Source: Paraburkholderia sp. Tr-20389 | GTDB lineage: Bacteria > Pseudomonadota > Gammaproteobacteria > Burkholderiales > Burkholderiaceae | Reading direction: 5' to 3' | Length of the DNA: 64,000 bases | Assembly: GCF_017104565.1 (NCBI RefSeq) | Contig: NZ_JAAGPD010000005.1 | Span: forward strand, 271,793 to 335,792 | Part shown: in pieces, positions 25,675 through 35,113 of the stretch | How the letters are laid out: each line of letters begins with the position of its first letter | How positions within the stretch are numbered: the stretch's first letter is position 1 | The notes under the pieces: generated by a model | What the model saw: only the letters and a program-made list of their open reading frames with translations | The model's database searches: none | What the model was told of the DNA's origin: nothing | Position numbers and translations under genes: made by a program

Positions 25675-26565
25675 TTACTCCGTTGCCGCCGCGAGGCATT
25701 GGCGGATCTCGTCGGGGTCGAAGCGCGCGAGATCGTCCTGATACTTGAGCAGCACGCCCAGCGTGTCCTGCACCGATTGCGGATCGAGTTCGGTGACGGT
25801 GAGGGCGGCGAGCGCGCGGCACCAGTCGATCGTCTCGGCGATGCCGGGCGCCTTGAACAGATCCATGCCGCGCAGACGATGCACGAAATCGACGGCGCGC
25901 CGTTGCAGCGCCTCACCCGTTTCGGGCGCGCGCGCCGCGACGATCGCGAGTTCGCGTTCGCGCTCCGGGTAGCCGATCCATTGATACAGACAGCGGCGCT
26001 TCAACGCATCGTGTACTTCGCGCGTGCGATTCGACGTCATCACGACGAGGGGCGGATGCTCGGCGCGCACGGTGCCGAATTCGGGAATCGACACCTGAAA
26101 ATCCGACAGCAGTTCGAGCAGAAACGCTTCGAACGGTTCGTCGGCGCGGTCGATTTCGTCGATCAGCAGCACGCGCCGCGCGCCCGGATGCTGCTCGTCG
26201 GGCAGCAGCGCCTGCAGCAAAGGGCGCTTCAACAAAAATTCGCTGCGATATAGGGTGCTGCTGTCGGGCTTCTCGCCGGCCGCTTCTGCGAGTCGCAGTG
26301 CCATGATCTGTCGCGGATAGTCCCACTCGTACAACGCGCTCGCCGTATCGAGGCCCTCATAGCATTGCAGCCGCAACATCGACGTGCCGAGCAGGCCCGC
26401 CGCTGCCTTCGCCAGTTCAGTCTTGCCGACGCCCGGCTCGCCTTCGACAAACAGCGGCCGCTCCATCCGCAGCGCGAGAAAGAGTGCGGTCGCCAGTTCG
26501 CGGCTCGCGAAGTAACCTTGCGCGGTCAGCTGGGCGAGGGTGTCGTCGATCGAAGCGGGCTGCAT
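25675..26565 (-). CDS. coxD: MoxR-family AAA+ ATPase (CoxD-like)
   Basis: A 296-residue AAA+ protein. Walker A is GEPGVGKTELAK (about residue 40), Walker B is RVLLIDEIDRAD, and sensor 1 is VVMTSNRTREVHDAL. Family role: chaperone-like remodelling of a partner enzyme with the adjacent VWA protein. The ATG at 26565 follows GGGAG; a longer frame to 26592 has no ribosome site. It lies 130 bases downstream of coxM on the same strand. Confidence 0.93.
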   Translation of the reverse strand: MQPASIDDTLAQLTAQGYFASRELATALFLALRMERPLFVEGEPGVGKTELAKAAAGLLGTSMLRLQCYEGLDTASALYEWDYPRQIMALRLAEAAGEKPDSSTLYRSEFLLKRPLLQALLPDEQHPGARRVLLIDEIDRADEPFEAFLLELLSDFQVSIPEFGTVRAEHPPLVVMTSNRTREVHDALKRRCLYQWIGYPERERELAIVAARAPETGEALQRRAVDFVHRLRGMDLFKAPGIAETIDWCRALAALTVTELDPQSVQDTLGVLLKYQDDLARFDPDEIRQCLAAATE

Positions 26566-26695
26566 GGTTCTCCCTGGTGCATCGGCTTGCATCGTTCGAA
26601 ACGATACAGCCGGACAGACCTAAACCCGACAAACGAAGCGGCCCGGACGCGCCGGGCCTCATGTCGGTCAAACGCTTCCTGGCTTGCCGCGTTGG

Positions 26696-27493
26696 CTAGC
26701 CATTCGCGGCTCGCACCGCGCGCGCCGTCAGCACCGGTATCAGGTGAGCGCGATAGTCGGCGCTCGCATGCATGTCGGTGTTGAGGTCGTCGGGTGCGAT
26801 CGTCACGCCGCGCGCGGCGGCTTCCGTGAAGTTCGCGGTGAGCGCGTTCTCCATGTCCGTCGCGCGAAACACCGACGGCGCCGCGCCCGTGATCGCCACG
26901 CGCACACCGCCCGCCGTCTTCGCGACGAACACGCCCGTCAGCGCGAAGTGCGACGCGGGGTTCCTGAACTTCTCGTACGCCGCTTTTTCCGGCACGGGAA
27001 ACTCGACGGCGACGATCAGTTCATCGGGCTGCAACGCGGTTTCGTACATGCCGACGAAGAAGTCCGCAGCGGAAAGGCGGCGCCGGTCGGTGACGACCGT
27101 GCCATCCAGTCCGAGCACGGCAGCCGGATAGTCCGCCGCGGGATCGTTGTTCGCGATCGATCCGCCGATCGTGCCGAGTGAACGCACCTGTCTGTCACCA
27201 ATGTGGCCCGCGAGAAACGCGAGTGCGGGCAACACGCGCTGCACGTCCGCGTTGTTCGCCACGTCCGCGTGACAGACGGCCGCGCCGATCGTCACCTTCT
27301 GCGGTTCGACGCGAATCTCCTTCAACTGCGGAATACGCGTGACGTCGATCAGCTTCGACGGTTGCGCGAGACGCAGGCGCATCGTCGGCAGCAGGCTTTG
27401 TCCGCCGGCCAGAAACTTCGCTTCGCTGTCGGCCGTCAGTATGGCGACGGCGCTTTTCGGATCGGCTGCACGTTGATAGTCGAATGAATACAT
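26696..27493 (-). CDS. coxM: Molybdenum hydroxylase FAD-binding medium subunit (CoxM-like)
   Basis: A 265-residue FAD subunit of the xanthine oxidase family. The two FAD motifs are AGGQSLLPTMR (about residues 30-40) and TIGGSIANNDPAADYP (about 108-123). It accepts electrons from the iron-sulfur subunit. It lies 12 bases downstream of the large subunit gene. The start MYSFDYQRAADP is typical. Confidence 0.95.
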   Translation of the reverse strand: MYSFDYQRAADPKSAVAILTADSEAKFLAGGQSLLPTMRLRLAQPSKLIDVTRIPQLKEIRVEPQKVTIGAAVCHADVANNADVQRVLPALAFLAGHIGDRQVRSLGTIGGSIANNDPAADYPAAVLGLDGTVVTDRRRLSAADFFVGMYETALQPDELIVAVEFPVPEKAAYEKFRNPASHFALTGVFVAKTAGGVRVAITGAAPSVFRATDMENALTANFTEAAARGVTIAPDDLNTDMHASADYRAHLIPVLTARAVRAANG

Positions 27494-27505
27494 GTCGGCC
27501 TCCGC

Positions 27506-29893
27506 TCAGGGACGTGAGTGTTGCGCAGCGTGAATCGCGGACCACACGCGATGCGGCGTGGCGGGCATCTGCAGATCCTTCACGCCGAGCGGCGCGAGCG
27601 CGTCGATGATCGCGTTGATCACGGCGGGTGGCGAACCGATTGCGCCCGCTTCGCCGCAGCCCTTCACGCCGAGCGGATTGTGCGTACACGGCGTGCCCTT
27701 GGCGGTTTCGACGGTGAACGACGGCAGGTCGGACGCATGCGGCATCGCGTAGTCCATGTACGAACCGGACAGCAGCTGGCCGCTTTCGTTGTCGTACACG
27801 CAGCGCTCCAGCATCGCCTGGCCGATGCCCTGACCGAGACCGCCATGCACCTGTCCTTCGACGATCATCGGATTGATCACGTTGCCGAAATCGTCGACGG
27901 CCGTGAAGCGCTCGATGCGCGTTTCGCCCGTGTCCACATCCACTTCGACTTCGCAGATATATGCGCCTGCCGGATAGGTGAAGTTGGTCGGATCGTAGAA
28001 CGCGCTTTCGTCGAGGCCCGGTTCGAGCTTGTCGAGCGGATAGTTGTGCGGCACGTAGGCCGCGAGCGATACGTCGGCGAAGGTCTTCGTGCGGTCCGTG
28101 CCTGCGACGCGGAAGGTGCCGTCCTTGAACTCGATGTCATCCGCCGATGCCTCGAGCAGATGCGCCGCGATCTTCTTCGCCTTCGATTCGATCTTGTCGA
28201 GCGCCTTCATGATCGCCGAGCCGCCGACCGCGATTGAACGTGAGCCGTACGTGCCCATGCCGAACGGAATGCGGCCGGTGTCGCCGTGCACGATCTCGAT
28301 GTTGTCGAGCGGCACGCCGAGGCGGTCGGCCACGACTTGTGCGAAGGTCGTTTCGTGACCCTGACCGTGACTGTGCGAGCCGGTGAAGACGGTGACGGAG
28401 CCGGTCGGGTGCACGCGCACTTCGCCCGCTTCGAACAGGCCCGCGCGCGCACCGAGCGCCCCCGCGATGTTCGACGGCGCGAGGCCGCACGCTTCGATGT
28501 AGCACGAGTAGCCGAGCCCGCGCCGCTTGCCGTTCTTCTCCGATTCCTGCTTGCGTGCAGCGAAGCCTTTGACGTCCGCGAGTTCGAGCGCGCGCGAAAG
28601 GCACGCTTCGTAGTCGCCTGTGTCATAGGTGAGGCCGACGGGCGTCGCATACGGGAACGAGCGGATGAAGTTGAGCCGGCGGATTGCGGCCGGGTCCATG
28701 TTCATCTCGCGCGCGGCCGTTTCGACGAGACGCTCGACGACGTACGTCGCTTCAGGACGTCCCGCGCCGCGATACGCATCGACGGGCACGGTGTTCGTGA
28801 ACACCGCTTTCACTTCGGCGTAGATCGCGGGCGTCGCGTACTGACCGGCGAGCAGCGTCGCGTAGAGGATGGTCGGTACGCTGGAAGCGAACGTCGACAG
28901 ATACGCGCCCATGTTCGCGATCGTATGCACGCGCATCGCGAGGAACTTGCCGTCGGCGTCCATCGCGAGTTCGGCTTTCGTCACGTGATCGCGACCGTGT
29001 GCGTCCGACAGAAACGCTTCGGAACGCTCGGCGGTCCACTTCACCGGCCGGCGGATTTTCCTCGATGCCCACGTGAGCGCGACGTCTTCCGCGTACAGGA
29101 AAATCTTCGAGCCGAAGCCGCCGCCGACATCGGGTGCGACCACGCGCACTTTCGATTCCGGCAGCGACAGCACGAACGCCGCCATCAGCAACCGTTCGAC
29201 GTGCGGATTCTGATTCGCGACGTAGACGGTGTAGCTGTCGTCCTGCGGCGAATAGGCGGCGTTGACGGCGCGCGGTTCGATCGCGTTCGGTATGAGGCGG
29301 TTGTTGACGATGTCGAGCGTCGTGACGTGATGCGCCTTGGCGAACGCGGCATCGGTGGCGGCCTTGTCGCCGTGGCCCCACGTGTAGCAGGTGTTGTCGG
29401 GCACTTCGTCGTGCACGGCGGTCTGGCCGGCGTCGGCGGCGTGCGTCGTGTCGATCACGGCGGGCAGTTCGTCGTAATCGACTTCGATCAGCTCGGCGGC
29501 GTCTTTCGCGGCTTTCACCGAATCGGCGATGACGAGCGCGACCTGGTCGCCCACGTGCCGCACTTTCGTATGGGCAATCACGGGATGCGGCGGTTCGTTC
29601 ATCGGCTTGCCGTCGATGCTGTGGATCAGCCAGCCGCAGGGCAGCCCACCGACGTTTTCAGCGGCGAGATCGGCGCCCGTGAAGATCGCGACGACGCCGG
29701 GCGATTGCTTCGCGGCGGACGTGTCGATGCTTTTGATGCGCGCGTGCGCATGCGGCGAGCGCAGGAAAACCGCGTAAGTTTGTGCGGGCAGGACGATATC
29801 GTCGGTGTACTGGCCGTTGCCCGTGAGGAAGCGATAGTCTTCCTTGCGCTTGACGGGCATGCCCACCATGCGATGTGAATCGGGTGCGTTCAT
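27506..29893 (-). CDS. coxL: Molybdenum hydroxylase large subunit, form II CoxL-like
   Basis: The 795-residue molybdopterin-binding subunit. The active-site loop reads AYRGAGR (about residues 372-378), the mark of form II; form I CO dehydrogenases have AYXCSFR with the copper-binding Cys. The catalytic Glu is present in [14 protein letters not shown] (about residue 745). Form II enzymes are widespread in Burkholderiales and their substrate is unsettled: CO oxidation is doubtful and an organic hydroxylation is likely. It is flanked by coxS and coxM with 10-12 base gaps. Confidence 0.94.
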   Translation of the reverse strand: MNAPDSHRMVGMPVKRKEDYRFLTGNGQYTDDIVLPAQTYAVFLRSPHAHARIKSIDTSAAKQSPGVVAIFTGADLAAENVGGLPCGWLIHSIDGKPMNEPPHPVIAHTKVRHVGDQVALVIADSVKAAKDAAELIEVDYDELPAVIDTTHAADAGQTAVHDEVPDNTCYTWGHGDKAATDAAFAKAHHVTTLDIVNNRLIPNAIEPRAVNAAYSPQDDSYTVYVANQNPHVERLLMAAFVLSLPESKVRVVAPDVGGGFGSKIFLYAEDVALTWASRKIRRPVKWTAERSEAFLSDAHGRDHVTKAELAMDADGKFLAMRVHTIANMGAYLSTFASSVPTILYATLLAGQYATPAIYAEVKAVFTNTVPVDAYRGAGRPEATYVVERLVETAAREMNMDPAAIRRLNFIRSFPYATPVGLTYDTGDYEACLSRALELADVKGFAARKQESEKNGKRRGLGYSCYIEACGLAPSNIAGALGARAGLFEAGEVRVHPTGSVTVFTGSHSHGQGHETTFAQVVADRLGVPLDNIEIVHGDTGRIPFGMGTYGSRSIAVGGSAIMKALDKIESKAKKIAAHLLEASADDIEFKDGTFRVAGTDRTKTFADVSLAAYVPHNYPLDKLEPGLDESAFYDPTNFTYPAGAYICEVEVDVDTGETRIERFTAVDDFGNVINPMIVEGQVHGGLGQGIGQAMLERCVYDNESGQLLSGSYMDYAMPHASDLPSFTVETAKGTPCTHNPLGVKGCGEAGAIGSPPAVINAIIDALAPLGVKDLQMPATPHRVWSAIHAAQHSRP

Positions 29894-29903
29894 GGCGGGC
29901 TCC

Positions 29904-30404
29904 TCAGGCGGTCGTGGCGGCTTTCGACGAGGCGCCGGCTTTCATGCCTTCCGCGCCTTGAACGACGGCCTTGACGATGTTGTGATAGCCCGTACAGCGG
30001 CACAGGTTGCCGTCGAGCTGACGACGTACTTCGTCTTCAGTGAGGTTCGGGTTCGTTGCGACCAGTGCGGTTGCGCTCATCACCATGCCTGGTGTGCAGA
30101 AGCCGCACTGGAGGCCGTGGCATTCGCGGAACGCGGCCTGCATCGGATGCAGTTCACCGTCTTTCGACAGCCCTTCGATCGTCGTGACTTCCTGGCCTTC
30201 GGCCTGCACGGCGAGCATGTTGCAGGACTTGATGGCGCGGCCGTTCAGATGAATCGTGCACGCGCCGCATTGCGCGGTATCGCAGCCGACGTGCGTTCCC
30301 GTCAGCCGCAGCTGTTCGCGTAGAAACTGGACAAGCAGGGTATGTGGCTCGACGTTCGCGGTAACGGGTGAACCGTTCACCGTCAGACTGATGCTGATCG
30401 CCAT
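29904..30404 (-). CDS. coxS: Molybdenum hydroxylase [2Fe-2S] small subunit (CoxS-like)
   Basis: A 166-residue protein with two [2Fe-2S] clusters. The plant-ferredoxin-type cluster is bound by Cys in [16 protein letters not shown] and IKSCNM; the second by [12 protein letters not shown] and [31 protein letters not shown] is the usual start; the ATG at 30404 is preferred over an upstream frame (30476) that runs through a Pro/Arg-rich stretch. It is the first gene of the coxS-L-M-D-E-G-xdhC transcript, and the repeat island lies upstream. Confidence 0.95.
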   Translation of the reverse strand: MAISISLTVNGSPVTANVEPHTLLVQFLREQLRLTGTHVGCDTAQCGACTIHLNGRAIKSCNMLAVQAEGQEVTTIEGLSKDGELHPMQAAFRECHGLQCGFCTPGMVMSATALVATNPNLTEDEVRRQLDGNLCRCTGYHNIVKAVVQGAEGMKAGASSKAATTA

Positions 30405-30519
30405 GAACTGTCTCCTTGGGGACGCCCCTGGATTTGAGCCCCGGATGGGGCGAGACCGGTTCGGGCCCGCGTTCACTACCTACCGCCTGCTTGCCTGCTG
30501 GGAGGGTCCGGATCGGTTG

Positions 30520-30600
30520 GGTGCTGTTTGGTGTTGCTGTTGCCTTTTGTTGTTGTTCTTTGTTGTTGTCTTTGTTCTTGTGTCGAAAAGTAAAACACAA
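30520..30600. repeat. GTT/CTTT-rich low-complexity tract
   Basis: About 80 bases of G/T-biased DNA on the plus strand built from irregular GTTGTT and CTTTG units, sharply unlike its GC-rich surroundings. A second tract of TTTTGC units lies at 30754-30780. Position upstream of coxS suggests a promoter-proximal spacer or replication-slippage product. Confidence 0.6.
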
Positions 30601-30833
30601 AAAACGGGAGGCGGCTATGGGGGAACTGTGCCTACGGCGTCGATAGTTGAAGATGAGAGGATGTTGCAGTGCGGCGCCTTTTTTGTCTGTCTGCGACGTA
30701 GTCGGCGTTCTTGCCTTCTCGGCGCGGGCTTCGCCGTTTGGGTTTCGCTCTGCGCTTTTGCTTTTGCCTTTGCTTTTGCTGGCATCCGCGTGATGTTGTC
30801 GTTGTTCCGGCGTTGCCCCTGTGCGGGGCGGCA

Positions 30834-30865
30834 CTTACTTTCTTTGCCGCCGCAAAGAAAGTAAG
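30834..30865. repeat. Perfect 14-bp hairpin in left arm
   Basis: CTTACTTTCTTTGC (30834-30847) and GCAAAGAAAGTAAG (30852-30865) pair fully around CGCC. The same hairpin recurs in the right arm at 31340-31371 with loop GGCG. Confidence 0.9.
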
Positions 30866-31033
30866 CAAAGAAAGCGGCTCACACCGCCAGCCCGTGTGAT
30901 TGCCTGCGGGCCCCCATCAGTTCTTACGCGCCGCGCGGCAACGCGCCTCCTTGCGCGCGTTGCCAGCGTGCTAACTCACGCATCACCCGCTTCACACTCC
31001 CGCGTCATTGATCGCGTTACCAGAAGTCGACCG

Positions 31034-31167
31034 CCGCCCAGGTGGCAAACGGTGTGTAGGCCGTCGCGACGGAAGTGCACCACTCCGGACTGAAAAGCAG
31101 GATCGGTGTCGTAGAAGCGCCAACGCATACGGCGCGACAAACTACACACCGTTTGCCACCTGGGCGG
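31034..31167. repeat. Perfect 26-bp inner inverted repeat
   Basis: Arms 31034-31059 (CCGCCCAGGTGGCAAACGGT and following) and 31142-31167 are exact reverse complements, enclosing 82 bases. Transcribed, it would form a long stable stem at the centre of the island. Confidence 0.9.
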
Positions 31168-31339
31168 CGCAGACGAATCGCTGCCGCTGGCTGCGCTACG
31201 GATGATTGGAGTGGGTGATGCGTCTGTTCGAGGCGCTGGCAACGGGGGCGGAGGCGAGTGCGTTGCCGTGTGAAGTGCGGGACCCGTTGGGGGCCCGCAG
31301 GCAAAAATACGGGCTGGCGGTGTGAGCCCGCTTTCTTTG

Positions 31340-31371
31340 CTTACTTTCTTTGCGGCGGCAAAGAAAGTAAG
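31340..31371. repeat. Perfect 14-bp hairpin in right arm
   Basis: Second copy of the CTTACTTTCTTTGC hairpin, with GGCG as the loop, 82 bases behind the stop of the amino acid permease gene, where it could also protect or end that transcript. Confidence 0.9.
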
Positions 31372-31452
31372 TGCCGCCCCGCACAGGGGCAACGCCAGCA
31401 AACCAGAGACAAAACGCGGATGCCAGCGAAAAAACACCCAGGCGCCGCAGAT

Positions 31453-32853
31453 CTACTTCCGCCCAGAATGGGCCAATTTGGAATGCCTACGTGAGTAACC
31501 AAAATAGACAACCATCCCCACGAGCAGCCAGATAACGAACGCAATCCAGGTGACAGCACTGAGGTTCACCATCAAAAACAGACAGGAAGCAACAGCAAGA
31601 ACAGGCACAACCGGCACGCCAGGGCAGCGAAACGCGCGAGGCAAATCAGGATGAGTGCGACGCAAAACGAGCACAGCAATCGACACCATCGAAAAAGCCG
31701 CCAACGTGCCAATGTTGATCAGCTCAGCAAGCACATTGAGCGGCACGAGCGCGCCAATCAAACCAAACACGATCCCAACGAGCCACGTCGTCGCGAACGG
31801 CGTCGCAAACCGCGGATGCACCTTCGACAACGCAGCCGGCAACAAACCATCGCGTGACATCGCGAACATCACCCGCGTCTGACCATACGCCATCACGAGA
31901 ATCACGGTGAGCATGCCGAGCACCGCGCCAAGATCGATGAAGCCGGCGACCCAGTTCTGCCCCGCAACCTGCAGCGCATACGACACCGGGTGCGAAATAT
32001 TCGCGAACTGCGCGGACGGCACGATGCCCGTCACGACGGCCGCTACCGCCACATACAACACCGCGCACACGCCGAGCGACGCGATGATGCCAATCGGCAG
32101 ATCGCGCTTCGGATTCTTCACCTCTTCAGCCGCCGACGACACCGAGTCGAAACCAATGAACGCGAAGAACATCACGGCCGCCGCGCCGAACACGCCGCTC
32201 ATGCCGTTCGGCATGAACGGATGCCAGTTGGCGGGCTTCACATGAAACACGCCGACGGCGATCACCAGCAGCACGACCGTCACCTTGATGGCGACCATCA
32301 GGTTGTTCACGCGCGTCGATTCGCGCACCCCGACCGACAGCAGCGTCGTGATCGCCATCATCACCAGGAACGCGGGCAGATTGAACAGCGTCTCGTGGCC
32401 GGGCAGTGCGCCGGGTGCCGCGGTCAGCGCGATGGGCAGCGATACGCCGAAACCAGACAGCAGCGACTGCAGATAACCCGACCAGCCGACCGACACGGCC
32501 GACGTCGCCAGACCATACTCCAGCATCAGGTCCCAGCCGATGATCCACGCGGCCAACTCGCCGAGCGTCGCGTACGAATACGTGTAGATCGAACCGGCGA
32601 CGGGAATCGTCGACGCGAATTCGGCATAGGCGAGCGCGGCGAAGCCGCACGCGATGGCCGCGATGATGAACGACAGCATCAGCGCCGGACCGGCCTGCAC
32701 CGCGCCTGTGCCGGTCAGCACGAAAATGCCGGTGCCGATGATGGCGCCGACGCCGAGAAAGGTCAGATCGAGCGCGCCGAGCGCTTTCTTCAGGCCGGCA
32801 GCCTGCGCGCCGGCGATCATCTGCTCGACGTTCTTCTTACGAAAGAGGGACAT
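31453..32853 (-). CDS. APC-superfamily amino acid permease (cationic amino acid transporter type)
   Basis: A 466-residue, twelve- to fourteen-helix transporter. Start MSLFRKKNVEQMIAGAQAAG is followed by the consensus helix 1 GVGAIIGTGIFVLTGTGAVQ; VAGSIYTYSYATLGELAAW is the next family block. It belongs to the CAT/YfnA group of amino acid symporters. AGGAGA before the ATG at 32853 supports this start. It lies 131 bases downstream of the response regulator gene on the same strand, with no visible terminator between. Substrate not determinable. Confidence 0.92.
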   Translation of the reverse strand: MSLFRKKNVEQMIAGAQAAGLKKALGALDLTFLGVGAIIGTGIFVLTGTGAVQAGPALMLSFIIAAIACGFAALAYAEFASTIPVAGSIYTYSYATLGELAAWIIGWDLMLEYGLATSAVSVGWSGYLQSLLSGFGVSLPIALTAAPGALPGHETLFNLPAFLVMMAITTLLSVGVRESTRVNNLMVAIKVTVVLLVIAVGVFHVKPANWHPFMPNGMSGVFGAAAVMFFAFIGFDSVSSAAEEVKNPKRDLPIGIIASLGVCAVLYVAVAAVVTGIVPSAQFANISHPVSYALQVAGQNWVAGFIDLGAVLGMLTVILVMAYGQTRVMFAMSRDGLLPAALSKVHPRFATPFATTWLVGIVFGLIGALVPLNVLAELINIGTLAAFSMVSIAVLVLRRTHPDLPRAFRCPGVPVVPVLAVASCLFLMVNLSAVTWIAFVIWLLVGMVVYFGYSRRHSKLAHSGRK

Positions 32854-32984
32854 TTGGCGGGGTCTCCTGTGAAGCACGCGTGTGGGCGCGCCCAATGTCG
32901 GGAAAACCCGCGATTTTAGCGGAATTGGGCCGGCAAGCCCTTGCTGGTGCACAACGCTTGTGCGCCGCGAACGCGGCGCGCAGG

Positions 32985-33641
32985 TCAAGCTGTCATCACC
33001 GGGTTCAGATCGACGAGGCGATTGCTCATCACGTAAAAGGTGAGTTCCGCGTTGTTACGCAGCTTCATCTTCTCCAGCAGCCGCGTGCGGTAGACGCTCA
33101 CCGTCTTCACCGACAGCGACAGCGCGACGGCGATGTCCGTCAGACGTTTGCCAGACGCGAGCATGCACAGCGTCTGGTACTCGCGGTCGGAAAGCTTTTC
33201 GTGCGGCAACTGCTCGCCGTCGAACGAGACGTAGTCGGCGAGCGCTTCCGCCATCGCCGGGCTCACGTATTTGCGGCCGGCCGCGACCTGCTGGATCGCG
33301 GCGATCATCTGCGCGGCATCGACCGTTTTCGACAGATAGCCCGCCGCGCCCGCCTTCAGCGCACGCACCGCATACTGATCCTCGCGATACATCGAGAACA
33401 TCAGCACGGGAACGCGCGGCAGCTTGCGTTTCAGGCGCTTGAGCACCTCGACGCCGTTCATGTCCGGCAACGAGATGTCGAGCAGGATCACGTCGAAAAT
33501 ATGCTTCGACGCTTCCGCGAGCACTTCCGTACCGGTTTGTGCCTCGGCGACGTCGTCGGCGACGCCGCGATCGATCAGCAGTTGCCGTACGCCCTGACGA
33601 ACGACGGCATGATCTTCGGCAATCAGAATGCGCAGGCTCAT
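32985..33641 (-). CDS. NarL/LuxR-family response regulator
   Basis: A 218-residue two-domain regulator. The receiver has acidic pocket ED at residues 9-10, phosphoacceptor Asp55 in ILLDISLPD and a Lys in AGYLSKTV. The LuxR-type HTH is at about 150-205 (KLSDREYQTLCMLASGKRLT). It is 49 bases downstream of the histidine kinase, so they form a two-component pair. Target genes unknown; the permease downstream is a candidate by position. Confidence 0.94.
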   Translation of the reverse strand: MSLRILIAEDHAVVRQGVRQLLIDRGVADDVAEAQTGTEVLAEASKHIFDVILLDISLPDMNGVEVLKRLKRKLPRVPVLMFSMYREDQYAVRALKAGAAGYLSKTVDAAQMIAAIQQVAAGRKYVSPAMAEALADYVSFDGEQLPHEKLSDREYQTLCMLASGKRLTDIAVALSLSVKTVSVYRTRLLEKMKLRNNAELTFYVMSNRLVDLNPVMTA

Positions 33642-33690
33642 AACGGGCAGTCAGCGTTCACAAACGGTACAAGCGGGATCCGACGTGGGT

Positions 33691-34593
33691 TCACAGTCGG
33701 ATTGCCGTACGGCGCGCGCGCGGGCGCGACGCGTTGCCCGTCAGCGCTTTCCACGCGAAGCGCGCGTGCACGGTCGTGCCGGGTGTTTTACCGCGGGCGG
33801 TGCCGTCCGATGCGGCGACCTGAAGCTCGCCATCGAACGCATTGCAGCGTGCACGCATCCCAGCCAGCCCGAACTGGCGCTCGTCCTGGCCGGCATGCGG
33901 CGGAATGCCGATGCCGTCGTCGCTGACGACGATGCTCAGATGATGGGCCGTCGCTTCGATGCGCATGTCGGCGCCCGATGCGCGTGCATGCTTCGCGACG
34001 TTGTTCAGCGCTTCCTGGGCGACGCGGAAGACGGCCAGCGACGCATCGGCCGACAGGCGCGTGAGGCGCGCATCGGCGGCGCACACGAAGCTCATGCGAA
34101 GACCCGTGCGTGCGGCAAAAGTATTGATCCAGTGCGACAGCGCGCACACGATGCCCTTGTCGAGCGTCGGCGCATGCAGTTCGGCGACGGCCTCTTGCGC
34201 GGCTTGCGTGACGGCGTCGAGCGAGCGCTGCGCGGTTTCGAGGGCGGTGGTGCATTGGGGCGGGGCATCGGCGGGCAGCCACGTTTCGACGCCCGCAAGC
34301 GCGAAGCGCGCGGCCGTGACTTCGGCGCCCAGGCTGTCGTGCAGTTCCTGCGCGACGCGGCGGCGCGTGGCCTCCTGCGTGCGCGTCAGTTCGGATGCCA
34401 GTTCGCGCACGCGCGCTTTCAGACGCGCGACTTCTTCGGTCGATGCAGCTCGCGTTGCCGTGCTGGACGCGATCGAGGCTTTGGCGCCGCGGGTTGCGCG
34501 GGCGCTGGACGCGCGCTGCGCGTCACCCGTGCGGGCAGCCGTGCCGTGCCCGTGCATCGGCACGACGACGGATGTATCCACGGCCCCGCTCAC
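33691..34593 (-). CDS. Soluble sensor histidine kinase (HisKA_3/NarX type)
   Basis: A 300-residue kinase without transmembrane segments. A disordered Ala/Thr/Arg-rich N-terminus (1-50) precedes a coiled coil (STEEVARLKARVRELASELT), then the HisKA_3 dimerisation helix with phosphoacceptor His85 in QELHDSLGAEV. The ATPase domain has the N box EALNNVAKHARAS and the G box VSDDGIGIPP. No PAS or GAF sensor domain is seen, so its input must come from a partner. The exact start is uncertain in the low-complexity N-terminus. Partner of the adjacent response regulator. Confidence 0.9.
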   Translation of the reverse strand: MSGAVDTSVVVPMHGHGTAARTGDAQRASSARATRGAKASIASSTATRAASTEEVARLKARVRELASELTRTQEATRRRVAQELHDSLGAEVTAARFALAGVETWLPADAPPQCTTALETAQRSLDAVTQAAQEAVAELHAPTLDKGIVCALSHWINTFAARTGLRMSFVCAADARLTRLSADASLAVFRVAQEALNNVAKHARASGADMRIEATAHHLSIVVSDDGIGIPPHAGQDERQFGLAGMRARCNAFDGELQVAASDGTARGKTPGTTVHARFAWKALTGNASRPRARRTAIRL

Positions 34594-35113
34594 GAAGCGA
34601 AATGGCCGGCGTCATGGCGACGCACCGGCAGCATATAGACGAAAGAACGCATGCGAACCCTGACCCCCAGATGTGTCCGCCGCAGGAAGTGCCGCGACGG
34701 AAAAATGCTACGTCTGCGCGTAACCAGATTTACATTCTGTAACAAATAGACGACAGTTTTGTTAAAAGTCTGTCAAATGCTGCTGGCCTGGATCATATCT
34801 CAAAAAAAGAAAAAATGCCCGGTAATTAAGGCTTGTGGCGCATTGTTCACGCAATAGTTGCGCTGGATCGCCCGAATATGTCAGAAAAATTCCTACACAA
34901 AAGGTTTACGCAAAGCCGTTGGATTTGTAACCCGGAATCTGACGGGATAGTGGAGGTGCCAGGCATCATCCGCCAGGCGATCATGAAGTGCGGTATGTGC
35001 AAGCAGCACAACGGGCGAGCAAAAAGAAAAACCGGAGCGCAATGGCTCCGGTTTCGGGGTGTTTCAAGCAGCTGCGGGCGTCGTGGACGCCGCGCCGCAG
35101 CGTGCGGGCTGGC
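34594..35113. other. AT-richer intergenic region between kinase and fpr
   Basis: No gene seen in 520 bases. On the minus strand TTGACA (34776-34771) is a perfect -35 hexamer upstream of the kinase, but no good -10 box lies 16-18 bases on. The segment 34690-34960 is distinctly AT-richer than its flanks. The fpr terminator lies at its right end. Confidence 0.5.
35021..35052 (-). terminator. Rho-independent terminator of fpr
   Basis: On the minus strand ACCGGAGC pairs with GCTCCGGT around ATTGC, followed by TTTTCTTTTT, 62 bases behind the fpr stop. Confidence 0.9.

Larger units (their letters stand above)
30778..31427. repeat. 650-bp nested inverted repeat (MITE-like candidate)
   Basis: Outer arms open with GCTGGCATCCGCGT (30778-30791; its complement at 31414-31427), then GGCGTTGCCCCTGTGCGGGG and a near-identical stretch of about 95 bases (30809-30912 against 31290-31396). 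They stay recognisably related inward to a CATCACCC block. Each arm contains a perfect 14-bp hairpin with CTTACTTTCTTTGC. A perfect 26-bp inverted pair (31034-31059 and 31142-31167) encloses an 80-base centre. No transposase is encoded. Copy number and mobility cannot be judged here. Confidence 0.75.
30405..31452. other. 1-kb non-coding island with repeats
   Basis: No credible gene. It holds low-complexity GTT-rich and TTTTGC-rich tracts (about 30520-30780) and the 650-bp nested inverted repeat (30778-31427). Open frames here contain hexamer-like runs of Phe, Ala and Cys or end within the repeat. It must also contain the coxS promoter, which I cannot place. Confidence 0.7.

Noticed and set aside
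28286-29878. 530-codon plus-strand frame opposite coxL
   Set aside because: Fully antisense to a conserved enzyme, with no recognisable domain.
30256-30864. 202-codon plus-strand frame reaching into the repeat island
   Set aside because: Half is antisense to coxS and half is low-complexity and repeat sequence rich in Phe, Val and Ala.
31034-31167. Inner inverted repeat as a CRISPR array or integron site
   Set aside because: Only one inverted pair, no regular direct repeats or spacers, and no cas or integrase gene nearby.
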